Positions 1 to 10,691 of a DNA stretch of 64,000 bases are shown here, piece after piece. Origin of the DNA: Prevotella nigrescens (GTDB taxonomy: Bacteria > Bacteroidota > Bacteroidia > Bacteroidales > Bacteroidaceae); contig NZ_CP133465.1 in assembly GCF_031191185.1 (NCBI RefSeq), forward strand, positions 430,001-494,000, read 5' to 3'. Position 1 is the first letter of the stretch. The number at the start of each line of letters is the position of its first letter. The translations under genes and the position numbers were made by a program. The notes under the pieces were generated by a model, which ran no database searches, was not told where the DNA came from, and saw only the letters and a program-made list of their open reading frames with translations.

Positions 1-1504
<1,504 letters not shown>

Positions 1505-1761
1505 AAAATATCTCTCATGGAACGGGAACACGAATGGCACGAAGGCCATCGGAATGCCCGTCCCGTAATCTGCCCGGGACCAATTATCAATTGGCATAAA
1601 GTTCATGCACCTAAAAAATGACAAGGTCGTTTCTTTTACCCATCTGCCGTCCCGAAAGGAGCGGCAGACGCTTCTCGTACTACTTCTCTGTCCATGTAAA
1701 TCCTATCAAAGAACGATGCCCAACGACGGCACGACAAACGCGCCGGCCGTAAAAGCGAGTG

Positions 1762-1793
1762 CAAAGGTAGGACAAAAAATAATAACAACCAAA
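1762..1793 (-). promoter_or_regulatory. rRNA operon promoter (Bacteroidota type)
   Basis: On the minus strand TTTG (complement of 1790-1793) is followed after 20 bases by TACCTTTG (complement of 1762-1769). This is the Bacteroidota -33/-7 pair TTTG and TAnnTTTG. It lies about 260 bases upstream of the 16S 5' end, inside a 390-base leader (1505-1890) that otherwise shows no gene. The AT-rich stretch upstream of it could act as an UP-like element. Confidence 0.75.
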
Positions 1794-1890
1794 CTTTTCG
1801 CAGAAAAAAATGATTTTTTTGCAAAATGTACACTTATACTAATCCTGGCGGCATAAGACAACAAGGACATACATTATTGTATATAATATA

Positions 1891-3277
1891 CAGAGTGACC
1901 TGTACTGATATAAATAGACACATTTATAACAACAATACTCCGTCAATTTTTATGCTGCGTCAGCATCGAAACTAAATGTCTCATTAATACTTTCTTTATT
2001 TAATGTCGTGTTCGGGTTTTTCTCGAACACGTCAATAATTCGTTGTGCGTAATAGGCATTGATCATCTTCGCTTTAAGGCGACCGATGGACGTGCCAAGT
2101 TCCTTGCACATGATTTTGGCCACATTGAGTGCCGTGAATGAAGAGTTGAAGGCAAAGTCAAGTTTTCTCTTGTCGCGTGCCTGACAATCTGTAAGGCCGA
2201 GGAACTGCTTTGCGTCGCGAAAGCAGAACTCCTCTTGGAACCGTGTGGTGTAATATTCCACCACGTCGCGTCCGCTCATGTTCTCATCCGTAGCGAAGTA
2301 CAGACGGCGGGCACCGTTGGGCAACTCGTGGATGACAAGCGAAACGACCCTGTGCAAGGACTTGCACCATGCCTTGAGCGCATAAGCCTTGCCGGAGGTC
2401 TCCTCCAGCTCAAGCATTTCGACTTTAGACATATCGATGTTCCTCACGTCAATCTTGTCACCTTTGACACGGGGACGGCCGGGCTTTCCCGTGGGTTCCC
2501 CGTCCCATGTGTAGAACAAGGCTGCGTCGTGACGCAAGCGGCTCACAACATGGAATCCCATCTTCATTACCTTGTCGATGAAAGGCCTTTTGGAGAAGGC
2601 TGAGTCGGCGACAAGAACCTTGCAGATACGCTGCAGTCTTACCTTGTCGTCCTCCAACACCTTGGCATACCAGTCATACAGGCTCATCTCTTTTTTCTCC
2701 CCGCCTTTTTCCAATGTGGTCTGCACAGCCTTGAGCATCATACACTCATGCAGGTCCACGTCTATCACCCCGATGCCGAGGATCTCAAGACCGTGCTTTA
2801 CCGCACCTGCACAGCCCGACCAGAACGCACCCACGTATGGGGTATGCTTCCCAGCCTTCTTGATGAAGCTTGGATCAATAACGATGGCATTGCGACCCTT
2901 ACCCTCCCTGAAGGTGAAAGCACTCAGCCACATGTTCATCTCAAGCCAGTTCACGCTGCGCTCTGCCGTCTGCCGATAGCATTGCTCGACACGCTTTCCA
3001 TAGCGTCCCATCTGCGTGAAATTGCATCTCCTTGGGATGACCATCAAAAGAAAAAGCATTTCCATGGCGTTTGTTTGAATACTTTCGTTTAACTTTGCTC
3101 CATCTTCAGCACTAAATGCTGCTTTGCAGAGCCTCATATATCGGCTAATCAAGTTGGTTATCAGCATAAACTTTATGTTTCTTTCTCAATCCATAAAGTT
3201 ACTGAAAATCAACCAGATATCCGATTTTATTATGTTATATATTATTATTTAATCTACTCTTTTTCAGAGACCTGTCA
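1891..3277 (-). mobile_element. IS4-type insertion sequence, ends unresolved
   Basis: An intact IS4-type transposase gene is flanked by AT-rich ends. I could not find convincing terminal inverted repeats by eye. A near direct repeat (cagagtgacctgt at 1891 and cagagacctgt at 3265) brackets the gene and was used only to set approximate limits. The element sits just upstream of the rRNA promoter and is transcribed in the same direction. Confidence 0.4.
1950..3167 (-). CDS. IS4-family DDE transposase
   Basis: A 405-residue cut-and-paste transposase. The catalytic triad fits the IS4 pattern: Asp98 in IDPSF, Asp188 in VADSAF, and the IS4 signature Y-(2)-R-(3)-E-(6)-K at Tyr306, Arg309, Glu313 and Lys320. 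The frame is full length and unbroken, so the enzyme may be active. It is placed between the rRNA promoter and the Bax-inhibitor-like gene. I did not assign it to a named IS. Confidence 0.9.
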   Translation of the reverse strand: MLITNLISRYMRLCKAAFSAEDGAKLNESIQTNAMEMLFLLMVIPRRCNFTQMGRYGKRVEQCYRQTAERSVNWLEMNMWLSAFTFREGKGRNAIVIDPSFIKKAGKHTPYVGAFWSGCAGAVKHGLEILGIGVIDVDLHECMMLKAVQTTLEKGGEKKEMSLYDWYAKVLEDDKVRLQRICKVLVADSAFSKRPFIDKVMKMGFHVVSRLRHDAALFYTWDGEPTGKPGRPRVKGDKIDVRNIDMSKVEMLELEETSGKAYALKAWCKSLHRVVSLVIHELPNGARRLYFATDENMSGRDVVEYYTTRFQEEFCFRDAKQFLGLTDCQARDKRKLDFAFNSSFTALNVAKIMCKELGTSIGRLKAKMINAYYAQRIIDVFEKNPNTTLNKESINETFSFDADAA

Positions 3278-3408
3278 TGTTATCTTTCTGCCACAATTTA
3301 TGTTGGCTTTTGGGTGAAAGCTTCATAAACTGCGAAAATTTAACGGACTATTGTAACAAATAAATAAATGTGTAAAAATTATGAGTAAAAGCCAATATGG
3401 AACAAAAG

Positions 3409-3446
3409 TTTTAGATATCTGTCACGAGAGTTTCAGATATCTAAAA
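3409..3446. repeat. 13-bp perfect hairpin upstream of the BI-1 gene
   Basis: Arms ttttagatatctg (3409-3421) and cagatatctaaaa (3434-3446) are exact complements around a 12-base loop, and a further half site (atatatctg) follows near 3457. It lies in the 490-base AT-rich gap 3168-3659 with no T-run typical of a terminator. It could be an operator or an IS-associated end; function unknown. Confidence 0.5.
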
Positions 3447-3532
3447 TAGTAGTTTTATATATCTGTTTTTCCACCTTTTTATTATGAGATAATAAACAGA
3501 AAACCAAAAGAAATATAAAAAAAGATTACTTA

Positions 3533-3564
3533 TTTGCATTTATCGAAGCTTTAAAGTACATTTG
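3533..3564 (+). promoter_or_regulatory. Promoter for the BI-1 family gene
   Basis: TTTG at 3533-3536 and TACATTTG at 3557-3564 are separated by 20 bases, matching the Bacteroidota -33/-7 consensus. Transcription would start near 3570, leaving a leader of about 90 bases before the ATG at 3660. Confidence 0.65.
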
Positions 3565-3659
3565 CACAAAAATTATTGACATGCACCACTTTCAGAGAAG
3601 TTGGCACATCTCTTGTTCAAGAATAAAAAGAAACAATTACAAATATAAAAAGAGGAATT

Positions 3660-4379
3660 ATGGAGTTTGACAATTTTTCGAGCGCAAATAACGAGCGCTT
3701 CAACGAATTAGAAGCATCGCATACATGGTCTTTGCTTATGCGCAAAGTCTACACATGGATGGCGATGGCACTTACTATTACAGGTGCTGTGGCATACGGA
3801 GTTAGTAACTCTGAGGCGATGTTGACTATGCTTTATAGCGGTATGGGACCAATATTGATTTGTAGTTTAGCCGAACTTGGTATTGTTGTCTACCTTTCTT
3901 CACGTATAGAGAAGCTATCGTTAACGACTGCCACAATGTGGTTTATCATTTTTGCTATTCTAAACGGAGTTACATTGGGTGCAATTTTCTTAATTTACAC
4001 TCTGACTTCCATCGCCCAGACTTTCTTTGTTACAGCAGGGACATTCGCTGCAATGGCTATTGTGGGTAGCACAACAAAGAAAGATCTAACCCAGATAGGC
4101 GGTATCTTATTTATGGCGCTTATAGGTTTAATTATTGCAGTTATAGTAAACGTCTTCTTGCACAGTTCGATGTTTAACTTGATTGTCAGTGGTATAGGTG
4201 TATTAATCTTTACAGGATTGACTGCTTGGGATGCACAAAAAATTAAAGAAATGGTAAAGCAAGCGCCTGATGCAAATGAGTCAGCACAAAAGATTGCGCT
4301 GTTGGGTTCGCTAAGTCTGTACTTAGATTTCATCAACCTTTTCCTTTATTTACTTCGGTTCTTAGGAAGGAGAAACTAA
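3660..4379 (+). CDS. Bax inhibitor-1/YccA family membrane protein
   Basis: A 239-residue integral membrane protein with seven predicted hydrophobic segments, starting after a short soluble N-terminus of about 28 residues. The pattern and length match the BI-1/YccA/YbhL family, whose members modulate membrane protease activity or ion leak; the exact role in Bacteroidota is not established. The C-terminal stretch with DAQKIKEM and the final LYLDFINLFLYLLRFLG segment are typical of the family. It has its own promoter and a hairpin after the stop, so it is probably monocistronic. Confidence 0.9.
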   Translation: MEFDNFSSANNERFNELEASHTWSLLMRKVYTWMAMALTITGAVAYGVSNSEAMLTMLYSGMGPILICSLAELGIVVYLSSRIEKLSLTTATMWFIIFAILNGVTLGAIFLIYTLTSIAQTFFVTAGTFAAMAIVGSTTKKDLTQIGGILFMALIGLIIAVIVNVFLHSSMFNLIVSGIGVLIFTGLTAWDAQKIKEMVKQAPDANESAQKIALLGSLSLYLDFINLFLYLLRFLGRRN

Positions 4380-4407
4380 GGAAAAGATTACTAAGAAAGC
4401 GAACAGG

Positions 4408-4437
4408 CAGATGCACAACTCTTAAGAAGTGCATCTG
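4408..4437 (+). terminator. Hairpin after the BI-1 gene
   Basis: Arms cagatgcac (4408-4416) and gtgcatctg (4429-4437) pair perfectly, followed by the T-rich tagatttgttt. Fits an intrinsic terminator with a short, imperfect T-tract. Confidence 0.55.
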
Positions 4438-4515
4438 TAGATTTGTTTACGTCAATAGATTATTCTCATCGTGTATTTTTCGATTAGAAAATAACTAAAT
4501 AAAAAGAAAACAACA

Positions 4516-5127
4516 ATGAAGAAAACATTAAACAAAATGATGCTGGTGACATTCAGCAGCATTGCATTACTTGGCATTACATCGTGCAATCTTGACAATA
4601 ATAAAGATAATAAGGGACTTACACCAGCCGAAGTCAAAGTCGCATACGAAAGCGTAAAAGGAAACTATACGGGAAAAGTCTTTTTCAACAGGCTTAACGA
4701 AAGTGCAACATCTCTCGAAAGGGACAGTTTACCAGTTTCTGCAACCATTAATACCGACTCAACGCTTATTATCAATAATCTTCCAATGAAAGTACTCACG
4801 GGTCAATTAGAGAATAAAGACTTAAAGAACTCTATTGAGAGTTTAGGAACAACCAATTTGAAATGTTATATAGGTTTCGTTAAGAAAGATCCAGTAACGT
4901 TCTTGGTAAACCCTACCCCGCTTTCACTCAACATAAACTATAAGGGCAAGGCACAGTTGTTTAAGACAAGCTTCTTCTTGAACAATAGGAATTCTTTTGC
5001 TCAAGTTACTGGAAAGAATAAACTTACAATGCAAATCGTCCAATCAGCCAATATGTATCTTGACGACCATCTCGCAACCAGTAGAGCAAACAACACTGCA
5101 TTACTCTTCAGATTAGAACACAGATAA
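4516..5127 (+). CDS. Lipoprotein of unknown function (DUF4840-like)
   Basis: A 203-residue protein with a signal peptide ending in the lipobox LGITSC (Cys at about residue 24), so it should be lipidated by Lgt and SPII and anchored in the outer or inner membrane. The rest is a soluble beta-rich domain with a Leu/Thr/Asn bias. The sequence resembles the DUF4840 group of Bacteroidales lipoproteins, but this call is from memory of the pattern and is tentative. It stands alone between the BI-1 gene and dxs. Confidence 0.7.
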   Translation: MKKTLNKMMLVTFSSIALLGITSCNLDNNKDNKGLTPAEVKVAYESVKGNYTGKVFFNRLNESATSLERDSLPVSATINTDSTLIINNLPMKVLTGQLENKDLKNSIESLGTTNLKCYIGFVKKDPVTFLVNPTPLSLNINYKGKAQLFKTSFFLNNRNSFAQVTGKNKLTMQIVQSANMYLDDHLATSRANNTALLFRLEHR

Positions 5128-5220
5128 GTAAAGCGTAAACATAGAAGCACTGTTGGTATTCTGTATTAACAGGATACCAAACAATATTTATTATTTACAG
5201 AATTCTATTGATATTCCGTT

Positions 5221-5257
5221 AGGGGGGAGACAGAACCACAACGTCCGTCTCCTCCCT
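5221..5257 (+). terminator. Probable terminator after the lipoprotein gene
   Basis: aggggggagac (5221-5231) pairs with gtctcctccct with one mismatch, followed by cttcta. A GC-rich hairpin about 95 bases past the lipoprotein stop and upstream of the dxs promoter. Confidence 0.5.
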
Positions 5258-5322
5258 CTTCTACTAACTAACTTTTACGTCCATTCACAACAAGCCAGTT
5301 TCCTAAATTCGCCTATATTTAT

Positions 5323-5353
5323 TTTGTTGTTCAATCTATTTAAAGTAACTTTG
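5323..5353 (+). promoter_or_regulatory. Promoter for dxs
   Basis: TTTG at 5323-5326 and TAACTTTG at 5346-5353, with 19 bases between, match the Bacteroidota consensus. The ATG of dxs is 23 bases beyond the -7 element, giving a short leader. Confidence 0.7.
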
Positions 5354-5375
5354 CACTCATTATTACATTATAATA

Positions 5376-7313
5376 ATGTCGAACGAGAATACTTTCAAAC
5401 TTTTAAGCAAAATTGATTCGCCTGCCGATTTAAGAAAATTGAGCATTGACGAGCTACCAACCTTATGCGACGAACTTCGTAAAGACATAATTCAAGAAGT
5501 AGCTGTTAATCCAGGACACCTCGCATCGAGCCTTGGCGCAATCGAAATTACCGTAGCCTGTCATTACGTTTTCAATACGCCTGAAGACAGAGTAGTGTGG
5601 GACGTGGGACATCAGGCATACGGACACAAGATTTTAACGCATCGTCGCGAATGCTTCTGCGAAAACAGAAAGAAAGATGGACTTATGCCTTTCCCCTCTC
5701 CAAAAGAAAGCGAATACGACACGTTTACTTGTGGGCATGCTTCCAATTCCATTTCGGCAGCATTAGGAATGGCAGTAGCTGCCAAGATGACAAACCACCC
5801 CGAACGCCACGTAGTAGCCATTATCGGCGACGGTGCAATGAGCGGTGGCTTGGCTTTTGAGGGTTTGAACAATGCTTCGAGCCAGCCCAACGACTTGCTC
5901 ATCATCTTGAACGACAACGATATGTCGATAGACAGAGCCGTTGGCGGTATGCAACAATACCTGCTCAACCTCGATACCAACGAAACTTACAACAGGCTTC
6001 GTTTCAAGGCGTCGCAATGGTTGCATGCCAAAGGCATACTGAACGACAAGCGACGCAAGGGCATTATTCGCCTGAACAATGCCATCAAGTCGGCTCTTGC
6101 CCAACAGCAGAACCTCTTCGAGGGTATGGATATACGCTACTTCGGCCCATTCGACGGGCACGATGTCAAGGAAGTGGTAAGGGTGTTGAACCAACTTAAA
6201 AATATGAAAGGACCGAAACTGCTGCACCTGCACACCACGAAAGGCAAGGGATACAAACCTGCCGAGAAGAGCGCAACAGTGTGGCACGCACCTGGAAAGT
6301 TCGACCCCGAAACAGGACAGCGTCTTGTGCAGGACAACAGCAATAAGCCACCAAAGTTCCAAGATGTGTTTGGGCATACCCTTTTAGAGCTTGCAAGAAG
6401 CAATCCACGCATTGTTGGCGTTACGCCTGCCATGCCGACGGGGTGCTCGATGAACATTATGATGAAGGAAATGCCCGACCGCACCTTCGACGTTGGCATA
6501 GCCGAGGGGCACGCCATGACTTTCTCGGCAGGCATGGCAAAGGACGGCTTGCAACCATTCTGCAACATTTACAGTTCTTTCGCACAGCGCGCTTACGACA
6601 ATATCATTCACGATGCCGCCATCTTGAACCTCCCCGTTGTGCTCTGCTTAGACCGCGCAGGACTCGTTGGCGAAGACGGTGCAACCCACCACGGTGCTTT
6701 CGACATGGCTTTCTTGCGTCCTATCCCGAACGTTACCATTGCTTCGCCAATGGACGAACGCGAATTGCGCCGGCTTATGTTTACTGCCCAACTGCCCGAA
6801 AAGGGCTTCTTCGTGATAAGATACCCTCGTGGCAGCGGTGCATTGATGGATTGGCAATGCCCATTAGAGGAAGTAAAGGTGGGCACAGGACGTAAACTTT
6901 ACGACAAGACTTTCGGCACCGACCAGGAGAAAGCCGCGAAAAGCATAGCCGTCCTTACCATTGGCCCTGTGGGAAACGATGCGCTGAAAGCCATCGAAGA
7001 GCTGGAACAAGAAAACAAGTGCACAGGTCGCATTGCCCACTACGATATGCGTTTCCTGAAGCCAATAGACGAAAACATACTCGAAGAGGTTGGACAGAAC
7101 TTCTCGGAAGTCATCACTGTGGAAGACGGGGCGAAGAACGGTGGACTTGGAACAGCCGTCATGGAATGGCTGAACGAGCACAACCACAACATACACGTGC
7201 AAAGGTTAGCCCTTCCCGACGAATTTATCGAGCAGGGAACAGTGCAGCAACTCCGCCAATTGTGCGGAATTGACAAGGACAGCATAAAGCGGGAAATAGA
7301 AAAAAGATTGTAA
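5376..7313 (+). CDS. dxs: 1-deoxy-D-xylulose-5-phosphate synthase
   Basis: Condenses pyruvate and glyceraldehyde 3-phosphate to DXP, the first step of the MEP isoprenoid pathway and a source for thiamine and pyridoxal. The 645-residue protein has the full family length. The thiamine diphosphate motif starts with GDGAMSGG at residues 151-158 and ends around NDNDMSI; the transketolase-like pyrimidine domain contains [12 protein letters not shown], and a C-terminal transketolase domain with VEDG and GGLG follows. It is followed 22 bases later by trkA, so dxs, trkA and trkH probably share a transcript from the dxs promoter. Confidence 0.97.
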   Translation: MSNENTFKLLSKIDSPADLRKLSIDELPTLCDELRKDIIQEVAVNPGHLASSLGAIEITVACHYVFNTPEDRVVWDVGHQAYGHKILTHRRECFCENRKKDGLMPFPSPKESEYDTFTCGHASNSISAALGMAVAAKMTNHPERHVVAIIGDGAMSGGLAFEGLNNASSQPNDLLIILNDNDMSIDRAVGGMQQYLLNLDTNETYNRLRFKASQWLHAKGILNDKRRKGIIRLNNAIKSALAQQQNLFEGMDIRYFGPFDGHDVKEVVRVLNQLKNMKGPKLLHLHTTKGKGYKPAEKSATVWHAPGKFDPETGQRLVQDNSNKPPKFQDVFGHTLLELARSNPRIVGVTPAMPTGCSMNIMMKEMPDRTFDVGIAEGHAMTFSAGMAKDGLQPFCNIYSSFAQRAYDNIIHDAAILNLPVVLCLDRAGLVGEDGATHHGAFDMAFLRPIPNVTIASPMDERELRRLMFTAQLPEKGFFVIRYPRGSGALMDWQCPLEEVKVGTGRKLYDKTFGTDQEKAAKSIAVLTIGPVGNDALKAIEELEQENKCTGRIAHYDMRFLKPIDENILEEVGQNFSEVITVEDGAKNGGLGTAVMEWLNEHNHNIHVQRLALPDEFIEQGTVQQLRQLCGIDKDSIKREIEKRL

Positions 7314-7335
7314 GCAACACACACAGAACAAAGGT

Positions 7336-8676
7336 ATGAAGATAATTATAGCAGGAGCATACGCCATTGGAACTTATCTGGCACAGTTTCTTTCTCGCAA
7401 CAAGTACGACATCATACTTATTGACGAGCAAGAAGAGAACTTGAACAAGATTGGTCAGAACTACGACCTTCTTACGTTGCAAGGGAAGCCGACAAGCATA
7501 AAAGTGCTGCAGGAAGCAGGTGTAAAGCATGCTGACCTCTTTATTGCGGTAGACCCCAAAGAGACCATCAACATAACAGCCTGCACCATGGCACACAATC
7601 TCGGAGCAAAAAAGACTGTGGCTAAGATTGACAACCCCGAATACATGGAGCCTAAGAACCAAGAGCTTTTCAAGCAGTTGGGCATCGACAGCCTCATCTA
7701 CCCCGAACTCTTGGCGGCAAAAGACATTATAAACGGACTGAAGATGTCGTGGGTCCGCCAGCGATGGGACGTCCAAGACGGGGCGTTGGTCATGCTGGGC
7801 ATAAAGCTCCGCAAGACTTGCGAGATATTAGACCAGCCACTCAGGGACATAAGCGGGCCGGACGACCCTTACCATGTTGTGGCCATCAAGCGCAAGAACG
7901 AAACCATCATTCCCGGTGGTAACGAGACACTGCAGCAGGAAGACCTCGCCTACTTCATGACGACCAAGGAATACATACCCTACATACGCAAGCTCACCGG
8001 CAAGGAGCACTATGTAGACGTGAAGAACGTAATGATTATGGGCGGTGGGCGCACGGCTGTCCGTTCGGTAAAGATAATGCCCGAATACATGGACGTGAAG
8101 GTTATAGAAAGAAGCATCGACCGTTGCGAATACCTGAACGAAATGTTCGACGAGTCGCAGCTTGTCATCAATGGCGACGGGCGCGACACCGACCTGCTCG
8201 TAGAAGAGGGTATCCGCCACACGCAAGCCTTCGTTGCACTTACGCCGAATGCCGAGACGAACATACTTGCATGCCTGGCTGCAAAGAGCCTGGGTGTCAA
8301 GAAGACCATTGCGGCGGTAGAGAACTTCGACTATGTAGACATGGCAGCCAACCTGGACATCGGCACCATCATCAACAAGAAGGCGATTGCCGCAAGTTAT
8401 ATCTACCAGATGCTGCTCGACGCCAATGTAGACAACGTGCGCTTCCTTATGTCCGTCGATGCCGACGTTGCCGAATTCATTCCCGTGCAAGGCTCGAAGA
8501 TAACGCAGAAGCCCATCAAGGACATGAACCTGCCAAGCGGAATGACCATCGGCGGACTGGTACGGCACGGCGAGGGCATGCTCGTTTCGGGCAATACGCA
8601 GATTGAAGCGGGCGACATAGTAGTCGTGTTCTGCTACAACACCAACATGAAGAAGGTGGAACAACTGTTCAACTAA
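7336..8676 (+). CDS. trkA: Trk potassium uptake regulatory subunit TrkA
   Basis: A 446-residue cytoplasmic protein with two RCK (KTN plus TrkA_C) repeats, the usual length for a tandem TrkA. The first nucleotide-binding fold begins at the N-terminus with IIAGAYAIGTYL, a variant of the usual GxGxxG where Tyr replaces the middle Gly; the second begins near residue 233 with IMGGGRTA. It binds NAD(H) or ATP and gates the TrkH channel. It precedes trkH by 21 bases, so the pair forms a potassium uptake operon behind dxs. Confidence 0.95.
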   Translation: MKIIIAGAYAIGTYLAQFLSRNKYDIILIDEQEENLNKIGQNYDLLTLQGKPTSIKVLQEAGVKHADLFIAVDPKETINITACTMAHNLGAKKTVAKIDNPEYMEPKNQELFKQLGIDSLIYPELLAAKDIINGLKMSWVRQRWDVQDGALVMLGIKLRKTCEILDQPLRDISGPDDPYHVVAIKRKNETIIPGGNETLQQEDLAYFMTTKEYIPYIRKLTGKEHYVDVKNVMIMGGGRTAVRSVKIMPEYMDVKVIERSIDRCEYLNEMFDESQLVINGDGRDTDLLVEEGIRHTQAFVALTPNAETNILACLAAKSLGVKKTIAAVENFDYVDMAANLDIGTIINKKAIAASYIYQMLLDANVDNVRFLMSVDADVAEFIPVQGSKITQKPIKDMNLPSGMTIGGLVRHGEGMLVSGNTQIEAGDIVVVFCYNTNMKKVEQLFN

Positions 8677-8697
8677 AGACGGAAGGAGAGGTTAGCA

Positions 8698-10155
8698 ATG
8701 CTCAATCTAAAGACCATTTCAAAGATTTTAGGGGCGCTTCTGGGAATAGAGGCGCTGCTGATGTCGCTTTGCCTGACAGTGTCATTGCTGTATCAGGGCA
8801 ACGATGTAACGGCGTTCATCTGGGCAATACTCATCACCATAGCCGCGGGAACGTGCTTCCGCCTCATGGGCAGGCATGCCGACAACACCATCGGGCGGAG
8901 GGACGCCTACTTCGTGGTGGCAGTAGCATGGGTCATATTCTCGCTCTTCGGCACCCTGCCTTTCCTTATCAGCGGCTATATCCCGGACTTCACCAATGCC
9001 TTTTTCGAGACGATGTCGGGCTTTACCACCACCGGTGCCACCATCGTGGACTATCCCGAACGTTTTCCAAAGGGGCTGCTCTTCTGGCGCTCGCTGACAC
9101 AGTGGATAGGTGGCTTGGGCATAGTCTTCTTTACCATTGCCATTCTGCCTTCGCTCGTCGGCGGTTCGCTCAAGGTGTTTGCAGCAGAGTCTACCGGGCC
9201 GATCAAGAGCAAGCTGCACCCCCGCCTCAGCACGGGAGCCAAGTGGATATGGATGGTCTATCTCGTCCTCACGACTGCATGTGTGGTAAGCTATAAGCTG
9301 TGCGGCATGACCTGGTTCGACTCTTTCAACTATGCCATGACCAGTACGGCTACGGGCGGCTTTGCAACGGAGAGCGGCTCAATCGCAACTTTCCATTCTC
9401 CTGCGGGCGAGTATGTGTGCACCATCTTCTGCTTCCTTTCGGGCGTGAACTTCACCTTGCTCTACACCTCTGTGGCAGGCTTCAGGTTCAGGCAACTGTT
9501 CAGGAACAGCGAGTTCAAGTTCTACACGATGATGATTGCGGCCTTCACCCTCTTCATCATGCTGGAACTTATTTTCCAGCGCAACTACGAGGTGGAGCAC
9601 GCCTTCCGCAGCTCCGTCTTCCAGGTTGTTTCTTTCATCACGACGACGGGGCTTTACAGCGACGATGCTGCCAAGTGGCCTCACGTTACGTGGGTGGTGC
9701 TGGCAGCCTGCATGTTCTTCGGCGGCTCGTCGGGTTCAACCAGCGGGGGCATCAAGAGCATACGTGGCGTAATGCTGGTGAAGATTGTCAAGAACGAGTT
9801 TCGCCAGATACTCCACCCCAATGCCGTCCTGCCGATGAAGATAGACGGCTACAACGTGCAGATGTCCAAGCGTGTAACGCTGCTGGCTTTCATAGGGCTG
9901 TACTTGTTCCTTGCCGTTATCTGCGCCTTCACGATGATTGCCGCGGGCATCGATTCCACCAACTCGATGACGATAACGCTAAGCAGCCTTGGCAACGTCG
10001 GGCCGACACTGGGCTTGGAGATTGGTCCGACAATGTCGTGGAACGAACTGCCCGACTTTGCCAAATGGATCAGCTCGTTCCTCATGCTTGTCGGGCGTCT
10101 CGAACTCTTCTCCGTCCTGGTGCTTTTCACCCCTTCTTTCTGGAAAGAGAATTAG
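8698..10155 (+). CDS. trkH: Trk potassium transporter membrane subunit TrkH
   Basis: A 485-residue inner membrane potassium channel subunit, the partner of the TrkA protein encoded just upstream. The four pore-loop motifs of the SKT superfamily are visible: TTGATI, TATGGFATE, TTTGLYS and GNVGPT, each with the conserved filter glycine. Length and hydrophobicity agree with the TrkH/KtrB family. GC content of trkA and trkH is higher than most of the window, perhaps because of different codon preference in this stretch. A strong hairpin follows the stop. Confidence 0.96.
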   Translation: MLNLKTISKILGALLGIEALLMSLCLTVSLLYQGNDVTAFIWAILITIAAGTCFRLMGRHADNTIGRRDAYFVVAVAWVIFSLFGTLPFLISGYIPDFTNAFFETMSGFTTTGATIVDYPERFPKGLLFWRSLTQWIGGLGIVFFTIAILPSLVGGSLKVFAAESTGPIKSKLHPRLSTGAKWIWMVYLVLTTACVVSYKLCGMTWFDSFNYAMTSTATGGFATESGSIATFHSPAGEYVCTIFCFLSGVNFTLLYTSVAGFRFRQLFRNSEFKFYTMMIAAFTLFIMLELIFQRNYEVEHAFRSSVFQVVSFITTTGLYSDDAAKWPHVTWVVLAACMFFGGSSGSTSGGIKSIRGVMLVKIVKNEFRQILHPNAVLPMKIDGYNVQMSKRVTLLAFIGLYLFLAVICAFTMIAAGIDSTNSMTITLSSLGNVGPTLGLEIGPTMSWNELPDFAKWISSFLMLVGRLELFSVLVLFTPSFWKEN

Positions 10156-10226
10156 GCTTTGCAGCCCATGCATGGAAAGCTCGTTCCACGCACGCCGAAC
10201 CCACGCCACAGACTGCATAAAATACA

Positions 10227-10268
10227 AGAGGGCAAATCAGGAACACTGCGTCCTGATTGCCCTCTCTT
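10227..10268 (+). terminator. Intrinsic terminator after trkH
   Basis: agagggcaaatcagga pairs with tcctgattgccctct (one bulged A) around a short loop and is followed by cttctttt. Located 72 bases past the trkH stop; should end the dxs-trkA-trkH transcript. Confidence 0.85.
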
Positions 10269-10369
10269 CTTTTCCCGCACTCTCCTGCATTCCTGTCATC
10301 AAGTGTATTCGGTATCTGCCATCGCCGATGTCTGGTATCTGTCGTCATTGGTATTCAGCATCTGCTTAC

Positions 10370-10600
10370 GTTAGTATTCGGCATCTGCCGTCGTCGGTGT
10401 TTAGTACCTGCGATTGTAGGTATATAGTACCTGCAACCAATACCCTTGCAAGGGTATCGACAGACACCCTTGTAAGGGTATTGACTGATACCCTTACAAG
10501 GGTATTCGTCGCCGGTGCGGAATACCGACAGTTGCCGGTGCCATATACCGACAATCAAGTTGTCATAGGAGCTGTTGTCAAGGCTGCATGGTATCATTGA
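10370..10600. repeat. Palindrome-array repeat element, copy 1
   Basis: Three 18-bp palindromes of the form (a/g)tacccttNNaagggtat start at 10440, 10464 and 10488, exactly 24 bases apart, separated by 6-base spacers cgacag and tgactg. They are flanked on both sides by repeats of ggtatctgcc and gccggtgc type and by a right flank (gagctgttgtca, atcattgac) that recurs in a second copy at 56900-57115. The element fills the gap between the convergent trkH and DUF4435 genes. Frames running through it only translate the repeat and are not genes. Confidence 0.85.
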
Positions 10601-10691
10601 CGTTCCGCCACGTACGGCAGGACATGGCGGAGTGGTTTTCCGGACATCTAAGGACGGTGCAAGGTATGATGGTGCGAAGGGAATAGCTGTT

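Noticed and set aside
1891..3277. Direct repeat cagag..acctgt as a target-site duplication
   Set aside because: The two copies are not identical (cagagtgacctgt and cagagacctgt), so it cannot be counted as a true duplication; used only as an approximate border.
7828..8664. 278-codon minus-strand frame
   Set aside because: Shadow of trkA, with low-complexity His/Val-rich content.
10440..10505. Possible CRISPR array
   Set aside because: Units are palindromes of 18 bases with recurrent 6-base spacers and no cas genes; not a CRISPR.
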